Assembly (NCBI RefSeq): GCF_050948215.1
Contig: NW_027488564.1
Location: 1,612,001-1,676,000, forward strand
From: Halictus rubicundus
Lineage: Eukaryota > Arthropoda > Insecta > Hymenoptera > Halictidae
Direction: 5' to 3'
Length of the DNA: 64,000 bases
Positions within the stretch are counted from its first letter, which is position 1. Each line of letters begins with the position of its first letter. Shown in pieces: positions 1 to 10,569 of this stretch. The notes under the pieces were generated by a model. It was not told the DNA's origin, did not search any database, and saw only the letters and a program-made list of their open reading frames with translations. Position numbers and translations under genes: made by a program.

Positions 1-3000
1 AGGATAGGATAGGATAGGATAGAGGATAGGATAGGGTTGAGGATAGGATAGGATAGAGGATAGGATACGATAGAGGATAGGATACGTTAGAGGATAGGAT
101 AGGATAGAGGATAGGATAGGATAGAGGATAGGATAGGATAGAGAATAGTATAGGATAGATGATATTATAGGATAGAGGATAGGATAGGGTAGAGGATAGG
201 ATAGAGAATAGGATAGGATAGAGGATAGGATAGGATAGAGGATAGGATAGAGGATAGGATAGAGGATTGGATAGGATAGAGGATATTATATGATAGAGGA
301 TGGGATAGAACACAGGATAGGATAGGATAGAGGATAGGAGAGGATTGAGGATAGGATGGGATAGTGGATAGGATAGGATACAACAGACGATAGAGGATAG
401 GATAGAGAATACGATAGGTTAGATGATAGTATAGGATAGAGGATAGGATAGGATACAGGATAGAGGATAGGATAGGATGGAGGATAGGATGGAGAATAGG
501 ATAGGATAGAGGATAGGATCGGATAGAGGATAGGATATGATTGAGGATAGTATAGGATAGAGGATAGGATAGGATAGAGAATAGGATAGGATAGAGAATA
601 GGATAGGATAGAGGATAGGATCGGATAGAGGATAGGATAGGATAGAGAATAGTATAGGATAGATGATATTGTAGGACAGAGGATAGCATAGGGTAGAGGA
701 TAGGATAGAGAATAGGATAGGATAGAGCACAGGATAGGATAGAGGATAGGATGGGATATAGGATAGGATACGATAGAGGATAGGATAGAGAATAGCATAG
801 GTTAGATGATAGTATAGGATAGAGAACAGGATAGAGGATACGATATTATAGAGGATAGGATAGGATAGAGGACTGGATAGGGGATTGGATAGGATAGAAG
901 ATAGGAGACGATAGAGGATAGTATAGGATAGAGGATAAGGTAGGATAGAGAATAGTATAGGATAGATGATAGGATCGGATATAGGATAGGATACGATAGA
1001 GGATAGTATAGGATAGGATAGAGGATAGGATAGTATAGGATACGATAGAGGATAGTATAGGATAGGATAGAGGATAGGATAGTATAGAGGATACGATAGA
1101 GGATAGGATAGGATAGAGGATAGGTTAGGATAGGATAGAGGATAGGATAGGATAGAGGATAGGATAGGATAGAGGATAGGATAGGATAGAGGATATAATA
1201 GGATAGACGATAGGATAGGATAGAGGATAGGATAGGATACAGGATAGGATAGGATACAGGATAGGATAGGATAGAGGATAGGAGAGGATTGAGGGTAGGA
1301 TAGGATAGCGGATAGGGTAGGATAGAACAGACGATAGAGGATTGGATAGAGAATAGGATAGGTTAGATGATAGTATAGGATAGAGGATAGGATAGAGGAT
1401 ACAATATTATAGAGGATAGGGTAGGATAGAGGATTGGATAGGGGATTGGATAGGATAGAGGATTGTATAGGATAGAGGATAGGATAGGATAGAGAATAGG
1501 ATAGGATAGAGAATAGGATAGGATAGAGGATAGGATCGGATAGAGGACAGGATAGGATAGAGAATAGTATAGGATAGATGATATTGTAGGACAGAGGATA
1601 GCATGGGGTAGAGGATAGGATAGAGAATAGGATAGGATAGAGCACAGGATAGGATAGAGGATAGGATGGGATAGAGGATAGGATACGATAGAGGATAGGA
1701 TAGAGAATAGCATAGGTTAGATGATAGTATAGGATAGAGAACAGGATAGAGGATACGATATTATAGAGGATAGGATAGGATAGAGGACTAGATAGGGGAT
1801 TGGATAGGATAGAAGATAGGAGACGATAGAGGATAGTATAGGATAGAGGATTAGATAGGATAGAGAATAGTATAGGATAGATGATAGGATCGGATATAGG
1901 ATAGGATACGATAGAGGATAGTATAGGATAGGATAGAGGATAGGATAGTACAGAGGATACGATAGAGGATAGGATAGGATAGAGGATAGGTTAGGATAGG
2001 ATAGAGGATAGGATAGGATAGAGGATAGGATAGGATAGAGGATAGGATAGGATAGAGGATAGGATAGGATTGAGGATAGGATAGTGGATAGGATAGGGGA
2101 TTGGATAGGATAGAGGATAGGATAGGATAGGATAGAGGATAGGATAGGATAGGATAGAGGATAGGATCGGATAGAGGATAGGATACGGTAGAGGATAGTA
2201 TAGGATAGAGGGTAGGATAGGATAGAGAATAGTATAGGATAGATGATATTATAGGATAGAGGATAAAATAGGGTAGAGGATAGGATAGAGGATAGGATAG
2301 AAGATTGGATAGGATAGAGGATATTATAGGATAGAGGATAGGATAGGATACAGGATAGGATAGGATACAGGATAGGATAGGATAGAGGATAGGATAGGAT
2401 AGAGGATAGGATAGGATAGAGGATAGGATCGGATAGAGGATAGGATACGATAGAGGATAGTATAGGATGGAGGATACGATAGGATAGAGAATAGTACAGT
2501 ATAGATGATATTATAGGATAGAGGATAGGATAGGATAGAGGATAGGATCGGTTAGAGGATAGGATAGGTGATTGGATAGGATAGAGGATAGGAGACGATA
2601 GAGGATAGTATAGGATAGAGGATAAGATAGGATAGAGAATAGTATAGGATAGATGATATTATAGGATAGAGCATAGGATAGGATAGAGGATAGGATAGGA
2701 TAGGATAGAGAATAGGATATGATAGAGGATAGGATAGGATAGATGATAGGATAGGATAGGGGATAGGGTAGGGTAGAGGATAGGATAGAGAATAGTATAG
2801 GATAGATGATATTATGGGATAGAGGATAGGATAGGATAGAGGACAGGATAGGGTAGAGTATAGGATACAGAATAGGATAGGATAGAGATTAGGATACGAT
2901 AGAGGATAGGATCGGATAGAGGATAGGATACGATAGAGGATGGTATAGGATAGCGGATAGGATAGGATAGGATAGACGATAGGATAGGATAGAGGATAGG

Positions 3001-3060
3001 ATAAGATAGAGGATAGGATAGGATTGAGGATAGGATAGTGGATAGGATAGGGGATTGAAT
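1..3060. repeat. GGATA/TATCC satellite array, G-rich strand on +
   Basis: Irregular tandem repeat of GGATA and GGATAGA steps, mostly the 12-bp unit GAGGATAGGATA with inserted 5-bp GGATA units and point variants (GATATTATA, GGATTG, GATACGATAG, GGGGATTG). No ordinary gene is visible. Minus-strand open frames here arise because the C-rich strand of the 12-mer contains no stop codon in any frame. The block at about 140-465 reads, in reverse complement, like the right-hand arrays near 30.4, 33.8 and 37.2 kb. The variant ATAGAAGATAGGAGACGATAGAG near 895 recurs in every large array, so all arrays belong to one family. The array starts before the window edge and ends at the insertion point of element E1. 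Confidence 0.95.
3044..3060 (+). repeat. E1 target-site duplication, 5' copy
   Basis: The 17-mer AGGATAGGGGATTGAAT ends here, directly before the first non-satellite base (GAGAGCGAATCG). An identical 17-mer is found at 10853-10869, straight after the element. It is made of satellite sequence, so the element inserted into the satellite. Confidence 0.92.
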
Positions 3061-4297
3061 GAGAGCGAATCGAAATCTCACCGAGCAAACATCGTAAGAG
3101 AGTATAGAAACGCGAAAATTTCAACCGCACTCGCGAGTTTTACTTTAATTTATTCCTACTCGATAGAATTAGTATGAGTACATATAAAAGTAAAAAGTGA
3201 GTGGAAAGTTTAAAGTCAAAAGGATTATAAAAGCCGAAAAGTGAATAAAGACGCGAGTTACACGGAAACCGGGTCAAAAGCCCCTCAGGGGCGGATAAAC
3301 TGCTTTAATTCGAAATTAAATAATTGAATAACAATTGTATAATTCGTAAGAAAATAGCAGATCATTAAGTATAGAAACTCGAAAAACCAAACGCGAATAC
3401 CTGAAAAAGAAAAAGAAAAGATTAAACTCTTAAAAGATAAAAACAGGAATACTTACGTGAAAAAAGATACTTTCAGCAAAATCCGGGTAACGGGAGTGCC
3501 GAAAAGCCGAAAAACTGCAACTCTTCGGGTAAAATAGCACCGTGCATCTACCTCGGGAACAGCTATACCTGAAGAGAAATAAAAAAGATTAGAAACTCGT
3601 TAAAAATAATAGAAATTTCAATTAGATTCGAAAAATTAATAATTAATTAAAACCAGTGAAAAAAGGTGTAGAAAAAACGACCAAGTACACTCGAGACATA
3701 GTTACCAAGAACTTTCAAGTGTCTAGTGACGTGAGAGAGAGAGAGAGAGAAAGACAAAGAACAATAGAGGATAGAGAACACCCGAAAGGCCCGGCGGTAA
3801 AGGTCCACACACAACGTGAGGGGTCGGTCTAACGGTCAATCTAAAAGTAAGGTAGGAATTAGAAAGAACTTATACCACAGAGGGATAGCCAGGGTAATAA
3901 GTACACCGGATATAAAGTTTTAGAATATCGGACAGAAACGGGTGGAACTCGAAAATAGGCCGATCATAATAAAATTTTAGGAGGGTCTATTTCGGAGGGT
4001 GGCGAGTCGAAGGGGGCCGGAAAGGAGAAGTTATTCTCCCCCCTGAAAACCTTTTTGCTCTACACCCACCCATTTCGGAGATATAGCGATTAGCAGGCTT
4101 ATTTTACGGAATTTAGGGAAACGGACCAGACGAAAGTAAAGTGCTCGCCCGTACCTTTACAACGAGCCGCTGAACGCCGGAATCGGTTATAGTTTAAAAT
4201 TAGCGTGCATACCGGGTGACCAAATAATTTCGGATCAGAAAAAATTCTGAGTACGTGGGTCGACTCGGTAGGAGTATGTAAGGGGTGTTTTTGATCT

Positions 4298-4314
4298 GGG
4301 GAACGAAGTTCCCC
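4298..4314 (+). other. Short GC hairpin in E1 leader
   Basis: GGGGAAC and GTTCCCC form a perfect 7-bp stem with a GAA loop, shortly before an A/T-rich stretch and the C13 tract. Confidence 0.6.
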
Positions 4315-4335
4315 AAGGCAAAAAATTTTTTCGAA

Positions 4336-4348
4336 CCCCCCCCCCCCC
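4336..4348 (+). repeat. C13 homopolymer in E1 leader
   Basis: Thirteen consecutive C bases, flanked by GAA and TTTTCG. Its length is likely to vary between copies and between sequencing runs. Confidence 0.8.
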
Positions 4349-4452
4349 TTTTCGAGATAACAGCACTGACAAGGGGAAGGAGCCGATTTTCGAAAAAACT
4401 TTCAACGAGGCAAATTACGCATTCAGCGAGGGCTTTACAACCATATAAGAAT

Positions 4453-4485
4453 AAGTGGGGGTTAACTATCCAAAAACCCCCACTT
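4453..4485 (+). other. Perfect 11-bp stem-loop in E1 leader
   Basis: AAGTGGGGGTT (4453-4463) pairs exactly with AACCCCCACTT (4475-4485) across an 11-nt loop. This is the strongest local RNA structure I can see in the leader. A role in translation or RNP assembly is possible but not shown by the sequence. Confidence 0.65.
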
Positions 4486-5756
4486 CCCTCTTGCGAAATC
4501 CTGAATTTAGCAGAATTTTAGCATTTTTTAGCGTTTTTTCGTCACGTTCAGACGACTGCAGACAAGTCGAAGCGTTTTTAGAATTTTTCCCGTCGATCGC
4601 ACGAGATTTTTCCAAAAATTCTAACAATTTTGCGAAATTCGTCAAATTTCCGAAGTTAGCAGGCAGAGAGAACTTTGCAGCCGTGAAGTAGATTTCTGCG
4701 GACCTCGGCGATTCTGTGCGATTTGTAGATAACATAGGTTAGGTTAATAGAAAAATTAGAATTACAACTGTTTGCGTTAGTTTTTTGGTTTTTAGTTGAT
4801 AGGTTTAGCTAGTAAAGTATTAGAGTTTAGGTTTTAGATTTGTAATCCTAGTGTTAATCTCGAGTCTAGGTACTTTAAGTGTTAGTATATATATAAAATA
4901 GATTAAGTCCAAGCGAATCGATTAGAGTAAATTAAATTAAGTACATGCGTAACCAGCGATAATAGATTTTTAACGATTTTTGTAGAAATTGAAAAGTCAA
5001 ATAGAGGCAAATACCTTTAATTCTCCGTGTCTTCCGACTTACTGCCCTCCCCTACCTACAAATAATACAAATAAAATGTAATAAAATAAAATAAACAATA
5101 AAATACAATAGCTTAATAAAATTAAAAACAAGAAATCAGTAATAGAAATAGTATTAAAATCAAATCATAATAGCTTAGCTCTCTATTAGTAATAAAAAAG
5201 CAACAAATTGTCAGATAAATTACCCTTCAAAAGACAAGATAGTAGATAAAAACAAGATAGTAGTAGTTATACAAAATAAAATAAATAAATAAAAAAGTTA
5301 GCAAAAATAATATACTAATAGCAGAAAAAGATACTAATAGCAGAAAACATTCGTAGTTAAAAGCTAAAATACAAAATTTAAAGTCTTATAGATACAAAAA
5401 CAGGGAAAAAGGCATTAAGGAAAGAGAGGAAAGGTAAAGGGTAGTTTAAAAAACGCCGGGAAAACGATAGGTACAGAAGGGGAGAGCCAGGGGGGGTTTA
5501 AGATACCGAACCGTAACGGCCGACCCCGAGCGAAAGCGAGAGGACAAAGTAAGAGACAGCCTAACACAATAACACGCTCCGAGGACGATAACGACCGCCA
5601 CCACGGACACCCACAAACAAAGACACACATACAGCATTCACTTGACACATACGTTAGCACAAACAGACAATACGGTTTCAAATCAATACGACAGTAAAAG
5701 AAAAATAGCATACCGAAAAGAAAACGAAAGAAAGAGAGAACAAAATAAGTAAGAAG

Positions 5757-7301
5757 ATGGATGAGGAAGAAAAGTTCCTCACACCAATGCAACCAGCAGC
5801 AAAAAGCAATGTCTTTAAGAAAAGCTCTAAAATAAAGCATAGCGCGGAAAAGGAAAAGGATAGATCCTTGATTAAAAGACCAAGAGAAAACGAAGAGGAA
5901 ACCGACACAGACTCGGTAATCTCGGACGTAATCCTGGTCGGAAGTACGGCTTTAAAAAAGAAACGACTAGAAGATATAACTCTCTACGCAATCAACCAGA
6001 CCGACGACGAAGAGAAGGATGAGGAAGACGACGTATTAAAACTAATAGGGCAACTAATAAAAATCCTCAAAAAAACTAAAAATTCAACACGCGAGGTTAA
6101 AAATTATTGTGCGGACCCACTAACGGAGGTAAAAAACGTGACGAAATGTCACGCCAGCCAAGCAGACAGACAACTCGAAGAGGCGATCACCAAGCTAAAA
6201 AATATTGAACTTTTAATAGAAAATAAACAACTCAAAAATAGTATACTGCATAGAGATATGGGAACCCAATGCTCCTTAGCTAAAAACGAAAATAATGTTC
6301 CACCGAAACCCGAAAAGCATAAAAAGACAGCAGAAGGACTGAAGAAAAGATTAATGTATGAAAGTGAAGCGGAAGAAGCAAGCGGCAAATTGAACAAGGA
6401 AATCGACCATGATAAAGAGAAAGAAAACGAATGGAAGACAGTCGAGAATAGAAATAAAAACGAGGAGAAGAAAGCTTTAAGGAAAAAGAAGAAAGAAGAG
6501 GAAGAAGCAGCAGAAGCAGAGAAAAGGAAACGGGAACAAGAAAAGGAACGAGAAAAAAGAAACAAGCTTCCTCCGCCTCCAAAATCGGAAGCTATAATCA
6601 TTAAAACATCAGAAACAAGGACCTTCGCGGATTTATTTAAGCAACTAAAGACCAATGCTGGAGATAGATTGAATGGAATTCATACAGTAAGAAAGTCCAG
6701 GGGAGGAGATCTCGTTATAGAGATGGAAAAGGGTACCACTGGCGGAGATCTGGAAAAATTCGCGAAGGACACCCTAGGGGGAGATTGCAAAATCAGGAGA
6801 ATGGCCCCCAAGGTAGTGTACGAAATAAAAGATCTCGATCCAACAATCGACAGAGGGGAACTCCAGGAGGAACTCGAAAAAATTCTAGGAATTCAGAAGG
6901 ATGAAATAGAGGTAAAAAATATCCGATTCGGATACGGAGGAACTCGGATGGCCATAGTTGCCCTTCCGGCTAAAATATTGGAAAAATTGGGACAGGAAAA
7001 TAAATTAAAAATCGGCTTTACAAACTGCAGAGTCAAAAGGACTCAGAACATTTTAAGATGCTACAAGTGCCACGCTTTCGGGCACTTATCGTACAACTGC
7101 ACGTTAGATCTGAAGGGTCAAGAACTCTGCAGGAGATGCGGGGCAATAGGACACCAAATTAATGGCTGTGAGGCAATAAGATGCTGTGTCCTCTGCATCC
7201 GAGAAGGGATACACGCATCGAAGGCCGAACATGTTGCGGGGGCGGTAAACTGCCCGCAATATAAAAAATTTTTGGAGCAATCAGCTAGGAGTAACGCATA
7301 A
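5757..7301 (+). CDS. E1 ORF1, Gag-like RNA-binding protein with three CCHC zinc knuckles
   Basis: A 514-residue protein that in this clade binds the element RNA to form the ribonucleoprotein that goes to the nucleus. The first two-thirds is very rich in Lys and Glu (long charged, probably coiled-coil stretches at about 200-290). A folded central domain follows at about 290-430. Three zinc knuckles close the protein: CYKCHAFGHLSYNC at 435-448, CRRCGAIGHQINGC at 458-471, and a longer third one from Cys477 (C-x2-C, then His and the Cys of VNC). The start ATG at 5757 has a good context (AAGAAGATGG) and is the first Met of the frame. ORF2 follows at once in the -1 frame. The reading frame is intact. 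The length is ordinary for R1/TRAS ORF1. Confidence 0.92.
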   Translation: MDEEEKFLTPMQPAAKSNVFKKSSKIKHSAEKEKDRSLIKRPRENEEETDTDSVISDVILVGSTALKKKRLEDITLYAINQTDDEEKDEEDDVLKLIGQLIKILKKTKNSTREVKNYCADPLTEVKNVTKCHASQADRQLEEAITKLKNIELLIENKQLKNSILHRDMGTQCSLAKNENNVPPKPEKHKKTAEGLKKRLMYESEAEEASGKLNKEIDHDKEKENEWKTVENRNKNEEKKALRKKKKEEEEAAEAEKRKREQEKEREKRNKLPPPPKSEAIIIKTSETRTFADLFKQLKTNAGDRLNGIHTVRKSRGGDLVIEMEKGTTGGDLEKFAKDTLGGDCKIRRMAPKVVYEIKDLDPTIDRGELQEELEKILGIQKDEIEVKNIRFGYGGTRMAIVALPAKILEKLGQENKLKIGFTNCRVKRTQNILRCYKCHAFGHLSYNCTLDLKGQELCRRCGAIGHQINGCEAIRCCVLCIREGIHASKAEHVAGAVNCPQYKKFLEQSARSNA

Positions 7302-7321
7302 AATTCAATTTAAAATTATTG
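7295..7321 (+). other. E1 ORF1/ORF2 junction without an AUG
   Basis: The ORF2 frame is open from 7295, just after a stop at 7292-7294. ORF1 ends with TAA at 7299-7301. Between 7295 and the conserved endonuclease start (LQINLNHCRLA, Leu codon TTG at 7319) there is no ATG. The first in-frame ATG (about 7622) would remove the endonuclease N-terminus. The overlap reads ATAA (7298-7301), where related elements often have an ATGA or TAATG stop-start overlap used for reinitiation. Either a near-cognate codon (ATA 7298 or TTG 7319) is used or the start has been lost in this copy. Confidence 0.6.
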
Positions 7322-9907
7322 CAAATTAATCTGAACCATTGTAGGCTCGCTCACTGCTTGCTAACACAAACAGTCGCAGAAACGGGAGTGGACATCGTTC
7401 TGATTTCAGAGCCACTTTACAATCCAGGAAACTGGATTTACTCAACTGGAAATTCAGCAGCAATCTGGGTCACTAATACAAACGGCTTTAAAAGACAAGA
7501 GGACGGAGACAGGGTACAGGAAGACTACGTTGCGGTAAGAATTGATAACCTCACGATAGTAAGTACCTACATTTCTCCAAATATCTTTACGGATCTGTAC
7601 ACATACAAAATAAAGAAACTAATGCAGTTTGTCGACCAGGAACGCCTGAAAGGAAAAAGAATTTTGTTAGGAGGAGACTTTAATGCTAAATCCCCAGCCT
7701 GGGGATCTGTAGAACAGAATCTTAAAGGAACTATATTATTGGAAGAAATGCTAAGGATAAACATCTTCCCCTGTATCCCTGAGGGAGGACACACCTTTGA
7801 GAGAGGGAAATCCACCTCAAATCTGGATTTCATAGCTACTACCCGGGACCTACAAGAAAAAGACAACAAAATCATTAATAAAGTACTTAATAAAGAAACA
7901 GCATCCGATCACAAATATTTGTTCACAGAGATTCAAACTAAGGACGAGATGCAAAGGAACAAGGGAAGTCAAAGCAATAAATGGAAATTAACGAGAACAG
8001 GACTCCTCAGGCTGGGGACGGCGCTGCAAAGATCTATCATAGAGGAAGGACTCAACGAAGCAAACTATTTTAATAAAGACGAGGAAACTAAGTTTCTAAA
8101 CAATATTTATAAAATCTGCGACGAAGAGCTAGATAAACCCGAATCAACGCATAGAAAGGTTAAAAGTAATATCTGGTGGACTCCTGAGTTAAAGAAAGAA
8201 AGAGATAAAACCCAGAAACTTAGAAGGTCAGTCCAAAAAGCGAGGAGGAAGGGTAAGGACGACGAAAGGGAGGCCTTAACCTTCCTATACAAACGAGCTA
8301 AGAAGAACCTACAAAGACTAATTTCCAAACAGAAAGAGATATCATGGAACGAACTATGCGAAACTATTAATAAGGACATATGGGGCAAGCCCTATAAAAT
8401 AATCATAAGACAGGTTAAAAAAGACAATCCTCCAGCCTCTCTCTCAGCAGAGTGTGCAGCAAACGTGATGGAGGGATTATTCCCACAAGATTTTAGACAA
8501 CCTGACGAGCAACCAAGTGGAAACAACGGAAGCAAGAACAATGAGACAGAAAGGGAAAATAGCCTGAGAAACCAAGAGGAGACAATCGGAAAAAACATAC
8601 CCGAGGTTACCTCGGAAGAAATCATAGCTGCTTCCAAATTGCTGAAATCCGGAAAAGCCCCGGGAAAAGACGGTATGCAACCTGAAATTATAAAACTATT
8701 AGCAGAAACAAGGCCGGACAGATTTGCTGCCCTCTTCAAGGGCATTCTAATTAGAGGGAGTATACCACAGCAATGGAAAGTAGCAAGAACAATTCTTCTT
8801 AGAAAAGAAGGTAAGGACCCTTCCTCCCACTCTGCCTACAGACCAATTTGTATTCTAGATGCTGTGGCCAAGCTCCTGGAATATGTCATCCGGGCGAGAT
8901 TACATGGAGAGCTAGGAGAAAGACCTTTCAGCTCAAATCAATTCGGATTCACTAAGGGAACATCAACCATACATGCAATGGAAATCGTCAGGAAAGCGGC
9001 AATTGAGGCCTCGGCAAAAAACAGATTTGCGGTCATGATCGCCCTTGACGTAAAAAACGCCTTTAACTCTTTGAGCTGGAAGGCAATCGACAACGAATTA
9101 AAAAACAGGAAAATATCCGAGTATCTCGTCCGGATAATAAGTGACTATTTCAGGGGCAGAATGGTAGAATACGAAGCATCGGAAAAATCAATAGAACTGA
9201 ATATGAAAATGGGAGTCCCTCAAGGCTCAGTCCTCGGCCCTTTTTTGTGGAATTTGGTGTACGATGGACTTCTAAATAGATCGACACCGCCGATGACACA
9301 AAAGATTGCCTTTGCAGACGACTTGGCCATTATTATTCAGGCTTCTACCACCAATAGACTCAAGCTGAGAGCAGAAGAAATCGCTGAGGACACCAAACAG
9401 TGGATGACCACGGCCGGACTGTCCCTAGCGGAAGACAAAACAGAAATCATGTGGCTGAATTGTAAATATGTTGACCCGAACCTTTGTTTCAGAATAGGAG
9501 ACGCTGAGATAATACCGAAGAATGAATTGAAATACCTCGGAATAATCTTCGAATCCAATAAAAGTTTTAAAAAACAAATCGAGAAGGCAACTAATAAGGC
9601 CATAAGAACGATGTCTGCCCTCAGCAGGATTATGACAAATAAAATGAAGACTAGACAAACAGGAAGAAAGCTGTACTTTATGACTATGGAATCGATCGTG
9701 TTATACGGAGCACCAATATGGGCCGAAGCTGCGGAAAAAATTTTCTTTAGAAGATTACTCAGAAAAACGCAAAAAATGGGGCTTACAAGAGTAGTAGCAG
9801 CCTATAGATCGGTACCGTTAGAAACTTTAGCAGTCTTAGCGGGGATCCCCCCTGGGATCTCAAAGTATTGGAAAGAAGAAGAATCTTCGAGGAAGAAAAA
9901 GATATGA
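7319..9907 (+). CDS. E1 ORF2 main frame: AP-like endonuclease plus reverse transcriptase
   Basis: This encodes the enzyme for target-primed reverse transcription. Numbering from 7319, the endonuclease occupies about 1-210: the LQINLNHC start, ISEP (catalytic Glu), GDFNAKSPAWGS near 120, SNLDFI, and the terminal SDH. The reverse transcriptase follows, with SGKAPGKDGM, YRPICILDA, ALDVKNAFNSL, GVPQGSVLGP, and the catalytic box as FADD at 665-668 instead of YADD. The frame ends at a stop (9905-9907) only because of a one-base shift at the C6 run 9847-9852; upstream it reads AGIPP, and the expected continuation WDLKVLERR lies in the frame of the next entry. The listed start codon is TTG and no ATG precedes the domain. 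ORF1 ends 18 bases upstream. Confidence 0.9.
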   Translation: MQINLNHCRLAHCLLTQTVAETGVDIVLISEPLYNPGNWIYSTGNSAAIWVTNTNGFKRQEDGDRVQEDYVAVRIDNLTIVSTYISPNIFTDLYTYKIKKLMQFVDQERLKGKRILLGGDFNAKSPAWGSVEQNLKGTILLEEMLRINIFPCIPEGGHTFERGKSTSNLDFIATTRDLQEKDNKIINKVLNKETASDHKYLFTEIQTKDEMQRNKGSQSNKWKLTRTGLLRLGTALQRSIIEEGLNEANYFNKDEETKFLNNIYKICDEELDKPESTHRKVKSNIWWTPELKKERDKTQKLRRSVQKARRKGKDDEREALTFLYKRAKKNLQRLISKQKEISWNELCETINKDIWGKPYKIIIRQVKKDNPPASLSAECAANVMEGLFPQDFRQPDEQPSGNNGSKNNETERENSLRNQEETIGKNIPEVTSEEIIAASKLLKSGKAPGKDGMQPEIIKLLAETRPDRFAALFKGILIRGSIPQQWKVARTILLRKEGKDPSSHSAYRPICILDAVAKLLEYVIRARLHGELGERPFSSNQFGFTKGTSTIHAMEIVRKAAIEASAKNRFAVMIALDVKNAFNSLSWKAIDNELKNRKISEYLVRIISDYFRGRMVEYEASEKSIELNMKMGVPQGSVLGPFLWNLVYDGLLNRSTPPMTQKIAFADDLAIIIQASTTNRLKLRAEEIAEDTKQWMTTAGLSLAEDKTEIMWLNCKYVDPNLCFRIGDAEIIPKNELKYLGIIFESNKSFKKQIEKATNKAIRTMSALSRIMTNKMKTRQTGRKLYFMTMESIVLYGAPIWAEAAEKIFFRRLLRKTQKMGLTRVVAAYRSVPLETLAVLAGIPPGISKYWKEEESSRKKKI
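9847..9852 (+). other. Frame break in E1 ORF2 at a C6 run
   Basis: Upstream of the run the good family match is in the frame of 7319; downstream it is in the -1 frame. The protein pattern AGIPP-WDLKVLERR is continuous only if the frame changes inside the C run. A one-base loss in a homopolymer (mutation or sequencing error) is the simplest cause. The run plus the next base (C CCC CCT) also fits the general slippery form X XXY YYZ, so programmed -1 frameshifting cannot be excluded, but no member of this clade is known to me to do that here. Confidence 0.75.
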
Positions 9908-10569
9908 CGTCATTTTTGAGAGAACATGGGCCTAACGCCGCGGAGAATAGAGGACAAAATCCACCACCAACTACTGGCATAGAGGAAGAAACTACGGAAG
10001 AAATCGTTGAATTAGCAATTTCCAGGTTCAAAAAACAAATCAGGAAACAAAATAAAGAAATCACTCTCCAAAAGTGGCAAGATGAATGGAACCACAACGT
10101 TGTAGGCCGATGGACACACAAACTTATTCCTGATATAGATAAATGGGTAAATAGGAAACACGGCGAGTTGAACTTTTACCTAACACAAGCCCTTACCGGG
10201 CACGGAGTCTTTAATTTGTTTAGAAAACGCATTGGCAAAACCGAATCAGATGAGTGCTGGTTCCATCCGGGAACCACTGACACACCGGAACACACTATTG
10301 TCTCATGCCAGAGATGGACGGAGGAGAGGAAGCCGCTCTTGGAAGCCATTCGAACCGATGCGGAATCTCTGTCTACGGAGAAAATAATGGACGGTATCCT
10401 AGAGAGCGAACCTACTTGGAAAATATTTATGGTCCTCTGCAGAAACATCTTAAGCACGAAGGAAGAAGAGGAAAGAAGAAGAGAGAAAGAGCTGATAGAC
10501 AATCTGATAATAAGAGGTACAGACGAAGATCTGGAATCTGCCGATGCCGAAATCATGCGAGACCTCTAG
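9868..10569 (+). CDS. E1 ORF2 C-terminal part (zinc-finger tail), displaced by -1 frameshift
   Basis: A 233-codon frame that continues the R1-type C-terminal domain of ORF2. Coding similarity begins earlier than the ATG at 9868, directly after the C6 run. It contains the typical LTGHGVFNLF block followed by a zinc-finger-like motif from Cys130 reading C-x2-H-x8-H-x4-C (CWFH...EH...VSC). Element E2 and the usual family form have Cys at the second position (C-x2-C-x8-H-x4-C), so one Cys ligand is replaced by His, which can still bind zinc. The frame ends at TAG 10567-10569. It is unlikely to be a separate gene; ATG 9868 is incidental. Confidence 0.82.
   Translation: MERRRIFEEEKDMTSFLREHGPNAAENRGQNPPPTTGIEEETTEEIVELAISRFKKQIRKQNKEITLQKWQDEWNHNVVGRWTHKLIPDIDKWVNRKHGELNFYLTQALTGHGVFNLFRKRIGKTESDECWFHPGTTDTPEHTIVSCQRWTEERKPLLEAIRTDAESLSTEKIMDGILESEPTWKIFMVLCRNILSTKEEEERRREKELIDNLIIRGTDEDLESADAEIMRDL

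Larger units (their letters stand above)
3061..5756 (+). other. E1 5' untranslated leader
   Basis: About 2.7 kb without a convincing coding region; only short open frames such as 4285-4521 and 4455-4691 occur and they resemble no family I know. It contains a GA dinucleotide run near 3732-3750, a short hairpin at 4298-4314, a C13 homopolymer at 4336-4348, a strong hairpin at 4453-4485, and an A/T-rich stretch at roughly 4740-5400. R1-clade elements carry internal promoters in their 5' leaders, so promoter function is expected here, but I cannot point to a specific promoter motif. Confidence 0.75.

Noticed and set aside
1..3060. Canonical insect telomere repeat TTAGG
   Set aside because: Only isolated TTAGG occurrences as point variants of the satellite; no tandem run.
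4285..4735. Small frames in the E1 leader
   Set aside because: Under 90 codons, on both strands, with no recognisable domain and overlapping hairpin and homopolymer structure.
6149..6655. 168-codon minus-strand frame antisense to E1 ORF1
   Set aside because: Ser/Phe/Leu-rich mirror of the Lys/Glu-rich ORF1; no family resemblance.
9868..10569. Separate third gene of E1
   Set aside because: Its sequence is the ordinary C-terminal domain of R1-clade ORF2, split off only by the frame break at 9847-9852.
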